Source: Sphingopyxis sp. (lineage in GTDB: Bacteria; Pseudomonadota; Alphaproteobacteria; Sphingomonadales; Sphingomonadaceae). Taken from it: a stretch of DNA of 64,000 bases. Under the pieces are notes generated by a model, which searched no databases, was not told where the DNA came from, and saw only the letters and a list, made by a program, of their open reading frames with translations. The DNA lies in the NCBI RefSeq assembly GCF_016704835.1, contig NZ_JADIZJ010000001.1:1225001-1289000 (forward strand), given 5' to 3'. Within the stretch, counting starts at the first letter, position 1, and the number at the start of each line of letters is the position of its first letter. Position numbers and translations under genes: made by a program. Of this stretch, positions 7,723 to 16,067 are shown one piece after another.

Positions 7723-8448
7723 ATGGCTGAGGTCAAACTGCATCCCGACTGGCTCGCAGCGATCGGCGGCGAGTTCGCGCAGCCCTATATGGCGGCGCTG
7801 AAGGCATTTCTCAGCGCCGAGCGCGACAAGGGCAAAGTCATCTATCCGCAGCTGCGAGACTGGTTTGCGGCGCTTGATGCGACGCCGCCGCAGGATGCGC
7901 GCGTCGTCATCCTCGGGCAGGATCCGTATCACGGGCCGGGGCAGGCGCATGGGCTGTGCTTTTCGGTGCAGCCGGGGATGCGCGTGCCGCCGAGCCTGGT
8001 CAACATCTACAAGGAAATGCAGAGTGACATTGGCATTCCCCGCGCGTCGCACGGATACTTGGGGCATTGGGCGGAACAAGGCGTGCTGCTGCTCAACACT
8101 TGTCTGACCGTCGAGGCGGGACAGGCGGCGTCGCATCAGGGCAAGGGGTGGGAGAAGTTCACCGACGCCGTCGTCGCGGCGGTCGCCGCCGACCCGGCGC
8201 CGAAGGTTTTCATCCTGTGGGGCAGCCATGCGCAGAAGAAGGCGGCGGATGTTGCGGATTTGGGCGCGGGCAGCCCGCATCTGATCCTGCGCGCGCCGCA
8301 TCCCTCGCCATTGTCGGCTCACAACGGCTTTTTCGGGTCGCGGCCGTTCAGCCAGGCGAATGATTTTCTGGCGGCGCACGGGCGCGGGACGATCGACTGG
8401 GCGTTGCCCGCCGTACCGCGGGAAACGTCAGGCGCGACACCTGCGTGA
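7723..8448 (+). CDS. ung: Uracil-DNA glycosylase
   Basis: Ung removes uracil from DNA arising by cytosine deamination or dUMP incorporation. The 241-residue protein has the catalytic water-activating motif GQDPYHGPGQAHGLCFSV and the HPSPLSAHNGFFG motif with the catalytic His, both characteristic of family 1. ATG at 7723 (MAEVKLHPDW) is chosen over an upstream extension to 7633 that family members lack. Its stop overlaps the GTG start of the next gene. Confidence 0.96.
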   Translation: MAEVKLHPDWLAAIGGEFAQPYMAALKAFLSAERDKGKVIYPQLRDWFAALDATPPQDARVVILGQDPYHGPGQAHGLCFSVQPGMRVPPSLVNIYKEMQSDIGIPRASHGYLGHWAEQGVLLLNTCLTVEAGQAASHQGKGWEKFTDAVVAAVAADPAPKVFILWGSHAQKKAADVADLGAGSPHLILRAPHPSPLSAHNGFFGSRPFSQANDFLAAHGRGTIDWALPAVPRETSGATPA

Positions 8449-9203
8449 GCCTGTTATCCGATCCCCTCACGCTGCTCGTGCTCGCCATCTCGGTGATCCT
8501 GCTCGGGTTGGCCAAGGGCGGATTGTCGGGGGTCGGCGCGCTGGCGACTCCGATCGTCGCGCTCGTATTGCCGCCGACGCTCGCCGCGGCGCTGCTGCTG
8601 CCGATATTGATCGTGCAGGACGTCGTCAGCGTCTGGTCGTTCCGCAGGACATGGGACGGGTGGATCATCGGCTGGATGCTGCCCGGCGCTGCGGTCGGGA
8701 TCGCCGCGGGCTATTTTTTCGCCGAGCAGGTTGATGAGGCTAAGCTGATGGCGGCGCTGGGCGCGATCACGCTGGCGTTCGGCGTCTATCGCCTGTGGGT
8801 CGAGCGTGGTGGGCGCGTCGTCGCGGCGTCGAGTTCACCCGGCTGGATCGGCAGCCTGTTCGGGGTCGCCACCGGCTTCACCAGCCAGATCGCGCATGCC
8901 GGCGGGCCGCCGTTTCAGATGTGGGTGACGCCGCGCCGCCTGCCGCATCTGGCGTTCGTCGGGACCAGTTCGGTGCTGTTTGCGGCGATCAACTGGATGA
9001 AGGTACCCGCCTATATCGCGCTCGGCGCGTTTCCGCACGAGGTGCTGGTCGCAGCAGCGCTACTGATGCCATTGGCGATCGTGTCAACATTGCTGACGGT
9101 GCGGTGGCTGAAACGGATCGATGGCGCGCGCTTCTATGTCCTGATTTACCTGTTGATGGTGCTGCTCGGTGCGAAGCTGATGTGGGACGGATTGGCGGGA
9201 TAA
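8445..9203 (+). CDS. TauE/SafE-family membrane transporter
   Basis: A 252-residue hydrophobic protein with about seven or eight membrane segments. The motifs GLAKGGLSGVGALATPIVAL and GFTSQIAHAGGPPFQMWVTP are typical of TauE/SafE permeases, which are thought to export sulfite, sulfoacetate or related anions. The GTG start overlaps the ung stop (GTGA), so it is probably translated with ung. The substrate cannot be deduced from sequence or context. Confidence 0.85.
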   Translation: MSLLSDPLTLLVLAISVILLGLAKGGLSGVGALATPIVALVLPPTLAAALLLPILIVQDVVSVWSFRRTWDGWIIGWMLPGAAVGIAAGYFFAEQVDEAKLMAALGAITLAFGVYRLWVERGGRVVAASSSPGWIGSLFGVATGFTSQIAHAGGPPFQMWVTPRRLPHLAFVGTSSVLFAAINWMKVPAYIALGAFPHEVLVAAALLMPLAIVSTLLTVRWLKRIDGARFYVLIYLLMVLLGAKLMWDGLAG

Positions 9204-9281
9204 GGGGCGACTTGTGGCGGCAAAAGGCGTAGGCTGCGCAGCGACGGGCACAGGCGTCCGCCCCCTTTCAAGGTATTGACC

Positions 9282-9413
9282 ATGGCCAAAGGCCAAAAGA
9301 AGACGAGCCGCGAAGTCCGCAAGCCCAAGGCCGAAAAGCCGAAGAAGGCGAACGCCAGCAACCCGTCGACAAAGGTCGGGGTGGTCGCAGGCCTCGACAA
9401 TATGAAGAAGTAA
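9282..9413 (+). CDS. Small lysine-rich conserved protein
   Basis: A 43-residue open frame starting MAKGQKKTSREVRKPKAEKP, very rich in Lys, ending MKK. AAGG about 8 nt upstream supports the start. Similar short MAKGQ..REVRKPK proteins are widespread as hypotheticals in proteobacteria. The charge suggests nucleic acid binding or disorder, but no function is known to me. It ends 13 nt before the YaiI gene and may share its transcript. Confidence 0.7.
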   Translation: MAKGQKKTSREVRKPKAEKPKKANASNPSTKVGVVAGLDNMKK

Positions 9414-9426
9414 CCGCGCCGCCGCC

Positions 9427-9882
9427 ATGACCACAGCGACGATATTGGTCGATGCCGACGCCTGTCCCGTGAAGGACGAGATCTACCGTGTCGCTTGGCG
9501 GCACGAGGTTGCGGTGAAGGTGGTAAGTAACAGCCGCCTGCGCGTGCCAAACCACCCTCTGATTGAGCGGATCGTAGTGTCCGACGGCTTCGACGCCGCC
9601 GATGACTGGATCGCCGATGCGGCGGATGCGCAGAGCATCGTGGTCACCGCCGACATCCTGCTTGCCGACCGCGCGTTGAAGGCGGGCGCGACGGTGCTTG
9701 GCCCCAATGGCAAACCCTTCACCATGGCGTCGATCGGCCCTGCGATCGCGACGCACGCGATCATGGCTGATCTGCGCGCTGGCGGCGATCAGATCGGCGG
9801 CCCGCCGCCTTTTTCCAAGGCCGATCGCTCGCAATTCTTGCAGGTGCTCGACAGTGCGCTGGTGCGGCTGAAGCGCCGATAG
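9427..9882 (+). CDS. YaiI/YqxD family protein (UPF0178, DUF188)
   Basis: A 151-residue protein with the family's N-terminal acidic motif VDADACPVKDEIYR, the VVSNSRLRVP segment, and a second acidic site VVTADILLADRALKAGA, followed by the C-terminal GPPPFSKADRSQFLQ. The fold is PIN-like and the acidic residues could bind metal, but the cellular role of the family is not established. Length is normal for the family. Confidence 0.9.
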   Translation: MTTATILVDADACPVKDEIYRVAWRHEVAVKVVSNSRLRVPNHPLIERIVVSDGFDAADDWIADAADAQSIVVTADILLADRALKAGATVLGPNGKPFTMASIGPAIATHAIMADLRAGGDQIGGPPPFSKADRSQFLQVLDSALVRLKRR

Positions 9883-10039
9883 CTTTTTCTTTCGTTTTAT
9901 TTCAATGTTTTGATTATTTTCTTTGCGGCCAGTGACGGCGATCACGGCGGCGCCCCGCGGCGCGCGCCATAAATCGGTGCATCGGGAGCATCCCGAGCGA
10001 AATTCAAAACCCGATCACAGCAATCGAAAGGAAGAGACG

Positions 10040-10225
10040 ATGACCAAGAAGATGCTTCTCGCCCCCGCGTTCGCGCTGACTCTCGCGCTGTCGGCGACCC
10101 CGGCAATGGCGCAGTCGGCGCAGCCCGCGCAGGGTAGCATGACGATTGTCACCAACCCGGTGCAGATCCTGATCGGCCTGCTGCTGCCCGCGGTGCAGAA
10201 GGTCCGCGAAGCCGCGGCGCGCTAA
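10040..10225 (+). CDS. Small secreted peptide with pseudopilin-like helix
   Basis: A 61-residue protein with a clear signal peptide (MTKKMLLAPAFALTLALSAT, cleavage probably after AMA) preceded by AAGGAAG. The mature part is only about 36 residues and ends ILIGLLLPAVQKVREAAAR. That segment closely resembles the N-terminal helix of planctomycete DUF1559-type pseudopilins (from memory, IGLLLPAVQKVREAAAR). There is no prepilin cleavage motif and no globular domain. A terminator follows, so it is probably a single-gene transcript. Function unknown. Confidence 0.72.
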   Translation: MTKKMLLAPAFALTLALSATPAMAQSAQPAQGSMTIVTNPVQILIGLLLPAVQKVREAAAR

Positions 10226-10274
10226 ACGGCCGGAATATTCACCTCTGGCCCGGCGCACCACGCCGGACCGGCAC

Positions 10275-10318
10275 CAACCCTTCCGCCGAAGCGACCCCGG
10301 CGGGAGGGTTGTTGTTTT
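10275..10318 (+). terminator. Rho-independent terminator
   Basis: AACCCTTCCGCC pairs with GGCGGGAGGGTT over a short loop and is followed by the T-rich GTTGTTTTGT. It lies 50 nt after the small secreted peptide gene and before the convergent gene at 10331. Confidence 0.8.
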
Positions 10319-10330
10319 GTGTATCCCTCG

Positions 10331-10552
10331 TCAGTTGCCAGCGCGGCGGTGCATGGCGAACGCGAATAGCAGCACCGCGGTGACGACTCCGACGATCACC
10401 CCGGCAGTAGAGGTGATCATGCTGATCGAAGCGGCGGGATCGGGCGCGTTCCACGCCCCGCTGCGCGTCTGTCCGACCATCCACCAGGCGCCGATGATTA
10501 CGACCAGGTCGAGCCCGACCATCCCGACCAGCGCGCGCGTCGATTTTTTCAT
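10331..10552 (-). CDS. Small membrane protein, unknown function
   Basis: A 73-residue protein starting MKKSTRALVGMVGLDLVVII with two predicted membrane helices (about residues 7-25 and 47-66) and a basic C-terminus (MHRRAGN). ATG at 10552 is preferred because the N-terminus then starts as a typical positive-inside membrane segment. I recognise no family. It is convergent with the secreted peptide gene. Confidence 0.6.
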   Translation of the reverse strand: MKKSTRALVGMVGLDLVVIIGAWWMVGQTRSGAWNAPDPAASISMITSTAGVIVGVVTAVLLFAFAMHRRAGN

Positions 10553-10683
10553 GGATCCATCCCCTTGTTGCCAAGGACGCCAGTCTATCATGATGTGCCG
10601 CCGATCGAAGCCGAAATCGCGCGGCGGGGCCGACTGGCATCGCGGGTCTTGACCGTCCAGCTTGCGCGCCGCATCCTCCCGCG

Positions 10684-11016
10684 ATGCCGCGACTCTACAC
10701 CAGCTTCGCCGATTTCTGGCCGTTTTACCTGCGCGAGCACAGCAAGGCGTCGACGCGGGCGTTGCACTATATCGGAACCAGCCTGGTCGTCTTGATTGCG
10801 ATCGGAGCGGTGGTGAGCGGGCGGTGGGGGTGGCTGATCGCGTTGCCGCTCGCGGGCTATGCCTTTGCCTGGGCCGCGCATTTCGGGGTCGAGAAGAACC
10901 GGCCCGCGACTTTTACTTACCCACTGTGGAGTCTCGCGGCCGATTTCAAAATGTGGGGGCTATGGCTGACCGGGCGCCTCGGCGGCGAGCTCGGCAAGGC
11001 GGGGGTGCAGCGCTGA
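10684..11016 (+). CDS. DUF962 / Mpo1-like membrane protein
   Basis: A 110-residue protein containing FADFWPFYLREHSKASTRALH, followed by two hydrophobic segments and AHFGVEKNRPATFTYPLWSL. These match the DUF962 family, whose yeast member Mpo1 is a dioxygenase of 2-hydroxy fatty acid alpha-oxidation. Conserved His residues (REHSK, LHYIG, AAHFGVEKN) fit that family. The enzymatic role in bacteria is inference. It is followed closely by an OsmC gene on the same strand. Confidence 0.85.
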   Translation: MPRLYTSFADFWPFYLREHSKASTRALHYIGTSLVVLIAIGAVVSGRWGWLIALPLAGYAFAWAAHFGVEKNRPATFTYPLWSLAADFKMWGLWLTGRLGGELGKAGVQR

Positions 11017-11062
11017 TGCGCAGCCCGTCCAATCCCTATGTTCCAAGCCAAGGAGATATCGC

Positions 11063-11491
11063 ATGACCGTCAATCGCGCATCCGCCCGCTACGAAGGTTT
11101 CGGCAAAGAGGGCAAGGGATCGATCACGACCAAGTCGGGGGTGCTCGACAAGCAGCCCTATGGGTTCGGGACGCGGTTCGAGGGTTTGCCGGGGACCAAC
11201 CCCGAGGAGCTGATCGCGGCGGCGCATGCGGCATGCTTTACGATGGCGCTGTCGTTCGGGCTGGCGCGTGCGGGCTATGCGGGCGACACGCTGGAAACGA
11301 GCGCCGCGGTGACGCTGGACCAAGTCGAAGGTGGCTTCGAGATCAGCAAATCGGCGCTGACTCTGACCGGCAAGGTGCCGGGGATCAGCGCCGAGGAATT
11401 TGCCCGCATCGCCAAGGAAGCCGAGATGAACTGCCCGGTGTCGAAGCTGCTCGATTGCGAAATCTCGCTCGAGCATAGCCTTGAAAATTAG
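11063..11491 (+). CDS. OsmC-family peroxiredoxin
   Basis: OsmC/Ohr proteins reduce organic hydroperoxides with two conserved cysteines. This 142-residue protein has the first Cys in AAHAACFTMALS and the second in EMNCPVSKLLDC, with the typical GTNPEELIAAAHAACF helix. A strong ribosome site (AAGGAGATA) lies just upstream of ATG 11063. The OsmC subfamily is favoured over Ohr by its N-terminus and length. Confidence 0.92.
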   Translation: MTVNRASARYEGFGKEGKGSITTKSGVLDKQPYGFGTRFEGLPGTNPEELIAAAHAACFTMALSFGLARAGYAGDTLETSAAVTLDQVEGGFEISKSALTLTGKVPGISAEEFARIAKEAEMNCPVSKLLDCEISLEHSLEN

Positions 11492-12072
11492 GCGGCGGCG
11501 AAGAACATCAGATAGACAAGCCGCCCATCGGCGAGGGTCGTGCCGAAACCCGCCGCGCTGTTGTGGAACATCCACGGGCTGAACAGGTTCGGCCGATTGC
11601 AGCGCATCGGCGGTGAAGCTTTTTTCCCAGCGCGCCGGGCCGGCACTGTCACGCGTGACCACCGCGTCGACCAGCGGGTTGATGTCGTTATATCCCGCGG
11701 CGGCGATGCCGCCGCGCGTGGTCGGGACGTGGTCGAGTCCGTTGCGGCAGTGACGATAGAAATCGGTGCCGCCCCGGCAATGTTCGGGCAGTCTGAGGTA
11801 GAGGATGCCCGAGTATTTGCGGGATCGATGTGAACGCCGCTGCGCCCGCGATCGCCCTTCAGTGTCAGGCGGCAGTGGCCGTGGCGGGTGCCCGCAGCTC
11901 CGATAACGGGCGTGCCGACGACGCGCGGGACATCGTCGTCGAGCCCTTTGACCGGCAGCGCGCGCGCCGACACGATGCCCGGATAATTGGCATTCTCGTC
12001 CCCGGTTTCATGGCCGAGCGCCAGCGACTGCCGCCGCAGTTCGTGCGGGTCGGCCGCGAAATCGTCGATCAT
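11488..12072 (-). pseudogene. DUF6445 family protein, two compensating frameshifts
   Basis: Minus-strand translation gives MIDDFAADPHELRRQSLALG, then GRSGVHIDPA in one frame, then KYSGILYLRLPEHCRGGTDF and YNDINPLVDAVVTRDSAGP in another, then MRCNRPNLFSPWMFHNSAAG back in the first. The order matches DUF6445 proteins, which resemble 2-oxoglutarate/iron dioxygenase-like folds. The first shift is at about 11811-11818 (a missing base in an A run) and the second at 11620-11625 (an extra A in a run of six). Both are in homopolymers, so sequencing error is possible. The start is uncertain. Confidence 0.6.
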
Positions 12073-12100
12073 AACAATGGCGGGGGTTATCGATGGGTCA

Positions 12101-12649
12101 TCAGGTGCCGACGAGCAGGTTCCATTCCGCGTGCGGGGTATAGGGGCTCTCGCCGACATCGGGCAGTCTGGCGCGGTTCGCCTGCCAGTCGCGATGGTGG
12201 TTGCGCAGCATATAGGTGATGAAGCGCTCGGTCGCGGTGGGACGGTCGGCGGCGTCGATCCCCGCGTCGTCGGCGGCAAGCGTCTCGACCGCCGCCAATT
12301 GCGTGCGCGGGCAGCGCAGCACCAGGCTGGTCCACAGCCCGTCGTCGTCATGGTCCCCCTCGAACGCCGACGCGACACCGGCGTCAAACAGCCGTTGGCG
12401 TAGCGCACGAATGTCGGGATCGGCGTCGAGCGCAGTGACGCGGGAGACGGTGCTTGCGCTCCATGCCGCAGCATCCGGACCTGCCGCCTCGGCGTGCGAC
12501 ACGCGGTCACTCACCGCAATGCGGTCCTCGGCATCGCCGGGGAACTGCATCGCGCAACTGGTCAGGCCGATCAAGACGACCCGCGGCCGCAGCGCCAAGC
12601 TTAAGCGCTGTTTGGCCGCGCCGATTTCCAGCACGTCACGGGCTGCCAT
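12101..12649 (-). CDS. Hypothetical protein
   Basis: A 182-residue open frame starting MAARDVLEIGAAKQRLSLAL, with GAGGG just upstream of ATG 12649. It ends 29 nt before the broken DUF6445 gene on the same strand, so the two probably form an operon. The sequence has no transmembrane segment or motif I recognise. The C-terminal part (MLRNHHRDWQANRARLPDVG) looks like a folded domain. Function unknown. Confidence 0.5.
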   Translation of the reverse strand: MAARDVLEIGAAKQRLSLALRPRVVLIGLTSCAMQFPGDAEDRIAVSDRVSHAEAAGPDAAAWSASTVSRVTALDADPDIRALRQRLFDAGVASAFEGDHDDDGLWTSLVLRCPRTQLAAVETLAADDAGIDAADRPTATERFITYMLRNHHRDWQANRARLPDVGESPYTPHAEWNLLVGT

Positions 12650-12682
12650 GATCCCTCATCATCCCTTCACCCAAGCGACCGA

Positions 12683-13546
12683 TCAGCGACGGGGCGCAGC
12701 GCCGCCGTCAGAGCGGTCCATTTCCTGTTCGATCACGCGCCCGATTTCGGAGCGCTGCGATGGCGCGTAGAGATTGTTGGGGCTGGAATAAAGCCCCTTG
12801 AGAAAGCCGAAATCCCATTGGGTCAGCGTCACCGGCACTTCGCTGTCGGCGGCGGCGTCGAGGATGCGCAGGATTGTCTCCGGGGCCGCGGCGTCGATCC
12901 GCGCCGGTTCAATGCGAGCGAGCGCGCGCATCGCGGCGTAGTCGGCGAGTTGGGTTGTGGTCAGCCCGTCGAGCGCCTTGTTTTCGACAACGACGACCGC
13001 GGCCATAAACGCTGGACGAGCCGCAGCTGTTATCCGCGACGGGGTGCGCGTTGAGCGGTTGATCGGCATATCGGCCTCGTTCGAGATTGGGCGGCCGTCC
13101 GCGTTGACCATCGTCTGGATCTGCCACGCGGCAGAAGGGCCGGGCTCGGCGATGATCTTGCGGATCTGCGTCGGGGTCCGATCGCCGAACATATAGCTAT
13201 GATCCTTGCCCAGCGCTTTGATAAACGAGGTTTTGTCAGCGGTTACCACGACAAGCAGATTGGGCTTGCAACCGGGCGCCGCGACATCGAGTCCGACCTC
13301 CTTTGCCACCGCCCGGATGCGATCGCGGACCGTGTCGCGCTGAGCATCGGGGATGCCAAAGGCGCCGGGGCAAACGGCGGCTTCAAATCGCGCGATCTGG
13401 CCACGCGGCGACGCCGGCGTGAGCGCGCCGACGAAGGATTCGATCTGCTGTTCGATATCGCGCTGGCCGATGACGACGATCGGCGCGTCATTCTGCGCCG
13501 CGGCGGGCGCGGCGAGCATTGCGGCGGTGAGCAGGACAAAGCGCAT
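12683..13546 (-). CDS. Secreted hypothetical protein
   Basis: A 287-residue protein with signal peptide MRFVLLTAAMLAAPAAAQ, so it should reach the periplasm. GGGAG upstream of 13546 supports this ATG over the longer frame to 13729. The mature part contains CPGAFGIPDAQRDTVRDRIR and CKPNLLVVVTADKTSFIKAL, with two Cys that might form a disulfide. It resembles hypothetical secreted proteins common in sphingomonads, without known function. Confidence 0.75.
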   Translation of the reverse strand: MRFVLLTAAMLAAPAAAQNDAPIVVIGQRDIEQQIESFVGALTPASPRGQIARFEAAVCPGAFGIPDAQRDTVRDRIRAVAKEVGLDVAAPGCKPNLLVVVTADKTSFIKALGKDHSYMFGDRTPTQIRKIIAEPGPSAAWQIQTMVNADGRPISNEADMPINRSTRTPSRITAAARPAFMAAVVVVENKALDGLTTTQLADYAAMRALARIEPARIDAAAPETILRILDAAADSEVPVTLTQWDFGFLKGLYSSPNNLYAPSQRSEIGRVIEQEMDRSDGGAAPRR

Positions 13547-13799
13547 GGCAGGCTCCCGAAACTGGACGGCGACGATGCCGAAACCCGGCCGCGGGGACGG
13601 GCCGCCGCGCAGGTTCCGACAGCGTTCCATATGGCCCAGCCGGGCCGCCGCGTCGCGCGCGCTTCGACCAAGGGCAGGCGGGCGCCGACGAGAGGACGGA
13701 CGCATTGGCAATGTGCGGCGCCCCTCCATCGACCTGCGACAGATCAGCGGCAGCGGCGTGGCGGCGCAATATCGCCGCCACGCCTAAGCTGGCCGAGGT

Positions 13800-14273
13800 T
13801 TAGCGGCAGCGCACGTCGTTGTTGTTGCCGCTGCGTTCGATCGCGCGTCCGGCGACCGCGCCGCCGATTGCGCCGAGGATGGTGCCGAGCGTTTCGGACC
13901 CGCCCGGAGCAATGACGTTGCCGGCGACGCCGCCGGCGATGCCGCCGACGATCAGCCCGGTCGAGCCGTCGTTGCGGCGGCAATAATATTTATTGTCGCG
14001 GCCGCGATACACCCGGTCGTTCGACGACAGGCGGCGTTCCTTGTAGCGGCGGTCGGTGCGGTAGTAATTGTCGGCATAATAGCCGCCATGGCGCGGGTCG
14101 GGGCGGTCATAATCATAATTGCCGTACTGGCTGTAGGTGTCGCGGTCATAATAGCCATAGCCGCCATCGTCATAAGCGGCACCAGCCCCGATACCGCCAT
14201 AACCGCCGGTCGAGGCGCAGCCAGCCGCGAGCGCGGTCACAGCGGCGAGGGGGATCATCATCATCTTTTTCAT
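13800..14273 (-). CDS. 17 kDa surface-antigen-like lipoprotein with glycine zipper
   Basis: A 157-residue lipoprotein with lipobox LAAGC at about residues 15-19. After it comes a tyrosine-, glycine- and aspartate-rich region (about 25-80), then a glycine zipper (GLIVGGIAGGVAGNVIAPGG and TLGTILGAIGGAVAGRAIE). That zipper is the 2TM pattern of the rickettsial 17 kDa antigen family of outer-membrane lipoproteins. It should be lipid-anchored, probably in the outer membrane. Its precise role is unknown. Confidence 0.85.
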   Translation of the reverse strand: MKKMMMIPLAAVTALAAGCASTGGYGGIGAGAAYDDGGYGYYDRDTYSQYGNYDYDRPDPRHGGYYADNYYRTDRRYKERRLSSNDRVYRGRDNKYYCRRNDGSTGLIVGGIAGGVAGNVIAPGGSETLGTILGAIGGAVAGRAIERSGNNNDVRCR

Positions 14274-14390
14274 CGAGGTCTCTCCAATGAGGTCGCGTGC
14301 GGGGCACGCGGGGTCGTATGTTTTACCCCTCTGGTTGATAGACCCCCGGTGGAGAGCTTGGTTCCGCGGTAGCGCGAGCGTTGCGGAGGA

Positions 14391-14816
14391 TCAGTCGATG
14401 ATCGGCGCGCCCTCCGCCTGCAAGCGGGCAAGATTGGCCTTCATCGCGGCGAGCACTTCGGGCGGGTGCGGCTCCCAGCTTGCGACTTCGCCGACGATGC
14501 GCAGCGGAGCGCGGCTGCGATAGCTGCGCGTCGGGTTGCCGGGGAATTTCTGGTCGGTCAAATTGGGATCGTCGCACCAGTCGCCGGTGGGTTCGACGAT
14601 GTAGATGCGCTCGCGGCCGTCGACCGCCGCCAGCTCGCAACCCCAGATTGCGGACTCCAGCGCGGCGGAGAAATAGATCCACGACAGCGGCTTTTCGGTG
14701 CCATAATTGCTTGTCCAGCCCGCGGCGAGCAGGTCGCCCACCTGCAAATCGGCGCGGGTGCCATGGTAGAAGGTTGCGCCCCGATCGGGGCCGGTGGGTG
14801 AGGGGGCGTCGGTCAC
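14391..14816 (-). CDS. arr: NAD(+)-rifampin ADP-ribosyltransferase
   Basis: Arr inactivates rifamycins by transferring ADP-ribose from NAD+ to the drug's ansa-chain hydroxyl. The 141-residue product matches the family in length and in motifs: FYHGTRADLQVGDLL, WIYFSAALESAIWGCELA, IYIVEPTGDWCDDPNLTDQ, and KFPGNPTRSYRSRAPLRIVG. The start appears to be GTG at 14816. No integron or transposon signs flank it, so this looks like a chromosomal environmental arr. Resistance phenotype is inferred, not shown. Confidence 0.9.
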   Translation of the reverse strand: MTDAPSPTGPDRGATFYHGTRADLQVGDLLAAGWTSNYGTEKPLSWIYFSAALESAIWGCELAAVDGRERIYIVEPTGDWCDDPNLTDQKFPGNPTRSYRSRAPLRIVGEVASWEPHPPEVLAAMKANLARLQAEGAPIID

Positions 14817-15009
14817 GAGACATTCGCTTGGTTGAAGGGCGGCGGTGCGGCCAAAGGGGCGTCCTTATGCGTCATCGGTCAGGCTGACCCAAAATGAAAA
14901 TGCCGCGGATCGTCCCTTTTCCTGACTGGGCCATCATGGCTAAGCGGCACGGCGGCGTCGCGCCGTTTTTGCTCAAGATAAATTTACCATCCGCCGCTAT
15001 ACCGCGGCG

Positions 15010-15726
15010 ATGCCCGATGTCCCCAACAGCCCAGCGAAACGCCTGATCGTGGGCGGGGTGCTGGTCGTCGGCGTTTCGGTCGCGGCGTCGATGCTGTTCA
15101 CCCACCTGAGTTTCGTGGAGTTTGGCGACCTGAAATATGAAGGCGCGATGTGGGCGGCGGCGATCGTGCCGTTGCTGGTTGCGCCGACCGCCTATGGCTG
15201 GGTGGCGCTGCTGAGCTGGCGGTTGCACAAGGCGAACGCTGCGCTCGACACGCTGGCGCGGCGCGACGCGCTGACCGGGCTGCACAACCGCCGCGCTTTT
15301 GTCGAGGCGGCACGCGCGCGATTGGCAGCAGGCGCGCGGGTGCTGTTGCTGATCGCCGACATCGACCATTTCAAACGCATCAACGACAGCATGGGGCATG
15401 CCGCGGGCGACCTGGCGCTGGTCCATGCCGCCGGAGTGCTGGCAAAGGCGGCGCCCGCGGGCAGCATCGTCGCGCGGATCGGCGGCGAGGAATTCGCGCT
15501 GCTGGTCCCCGCGGCCACCGACCCCGCCGCGCTGGTGGAGCGGATCGCCGCCGAACTGGCGCATATGCCGGTGCTCGCGGCCCCGGGGCTGAAACGGATG
15601 ACGTGCAGTTTCGGGGTCGCCGCGGCGCAGTCCGGCGAAGGGCTGGACAGCCTGTTGTCGCGCGCCGACGCCGCGCTTTATGCGGCGAAGGACGGCGGCC
15701 GCGACCGGATGGCGCTGGCGAGCTGA
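15010..15726 (+). CDS. Membrane-anchored diguanylate cyclase (GGDEF domain)
   Basis: A 238-residue protein with two N-terminal membrane helices (about 12-30 and 46-67) and a C-terminal GGDEF domain. The active-site motif is GGEEF (ARIGGEEFALLVP), an accepted catalytic variant. The DIDHFKRINDSMGHAAGD metal and nucleotide region is present. It should make cyclic di-GMP at the inner membrane. No RxxD inhibitory site was evident upstream of GGEEF. There is no sensory domain beyond the short membrane part. Confidence 0.92.
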   Translation: MPDVPNSPAKRLIVGGVLVVGVSVAASMLFTHLSFVEFGDLKYEGAMWAAAIVPLLVAPTAYGWVALLSWRLHKANAALDTLARRDALTGLHNRRAFVEAARARLAAGARVLLLIADIDHFKRINDSMGHAAGDLALVHAAGVLAKAAPAGSIVARIGGEEFALLVPAATDPAALVERIAAELAHMPVLAAPGLKRMTCSFGVAAAQSGEGLDSLLSRADAALYAAKDGGRDRMALAS

Positions 15727-15743
15727 TTTGCCGCGGCTAGCGG

Positions 15744-16067
15744 CTATTCGACATCGTCGGAGGGATCGAGCCGAACGGTCCACATCGGGTGGCGCTGCCC
15801 CGTACTGGAGGGCGGCGACAGCGCGATGTCGTGGCTGGGGACCATATCCTCGCCGGTCTCGATCCACCCGCGCCCGTCGCACTTGGGACAGGGGACGCGG
15901 ATCGAGCGGTGGCTGACCAGGTCGATCTGGCTGTTCCACTGCCCATGGCCGCTGCAGACCGGGCAACGCACGTCGAGATCGCCGGTCCGGTGGCGGACCG
16001 AAATGCCGTCGAGCGCGTGCGGATCGTGCGGGCCGGTGCAGTGGACGATCTTCGAGGGGTGCGACAT
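15744..16067 (-). CDS. Small protein with DnaJ-type zinc-finger repeats
   Basis: A 107-residue protein starting MSHPSKIVHCTGPHDPHALD. It contains two CxxCxGxG motifs, CPVCSGHG and CPKCDGRG, about 27 residues apart. This is the spacing style of DnaJ's cysteine-rich domain, which binds zinc. There is no J domain. GAAGGT upstream supports ATG at 16067 over 16124. It might be an RNA- or protein-binding zinc protein; the function is unknown. Confidence 0.7.
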   Translation of the reverse strand: MSHPSKIVHCTGPHDPHALDGISVRHRTGDLDVRCPVCSGHGQWNSQIDLVSHRSIRVPCPKCDGRGWIETGEDMVPSHDIALSPPSSTGQRHPMWTVRLDPSDDVE

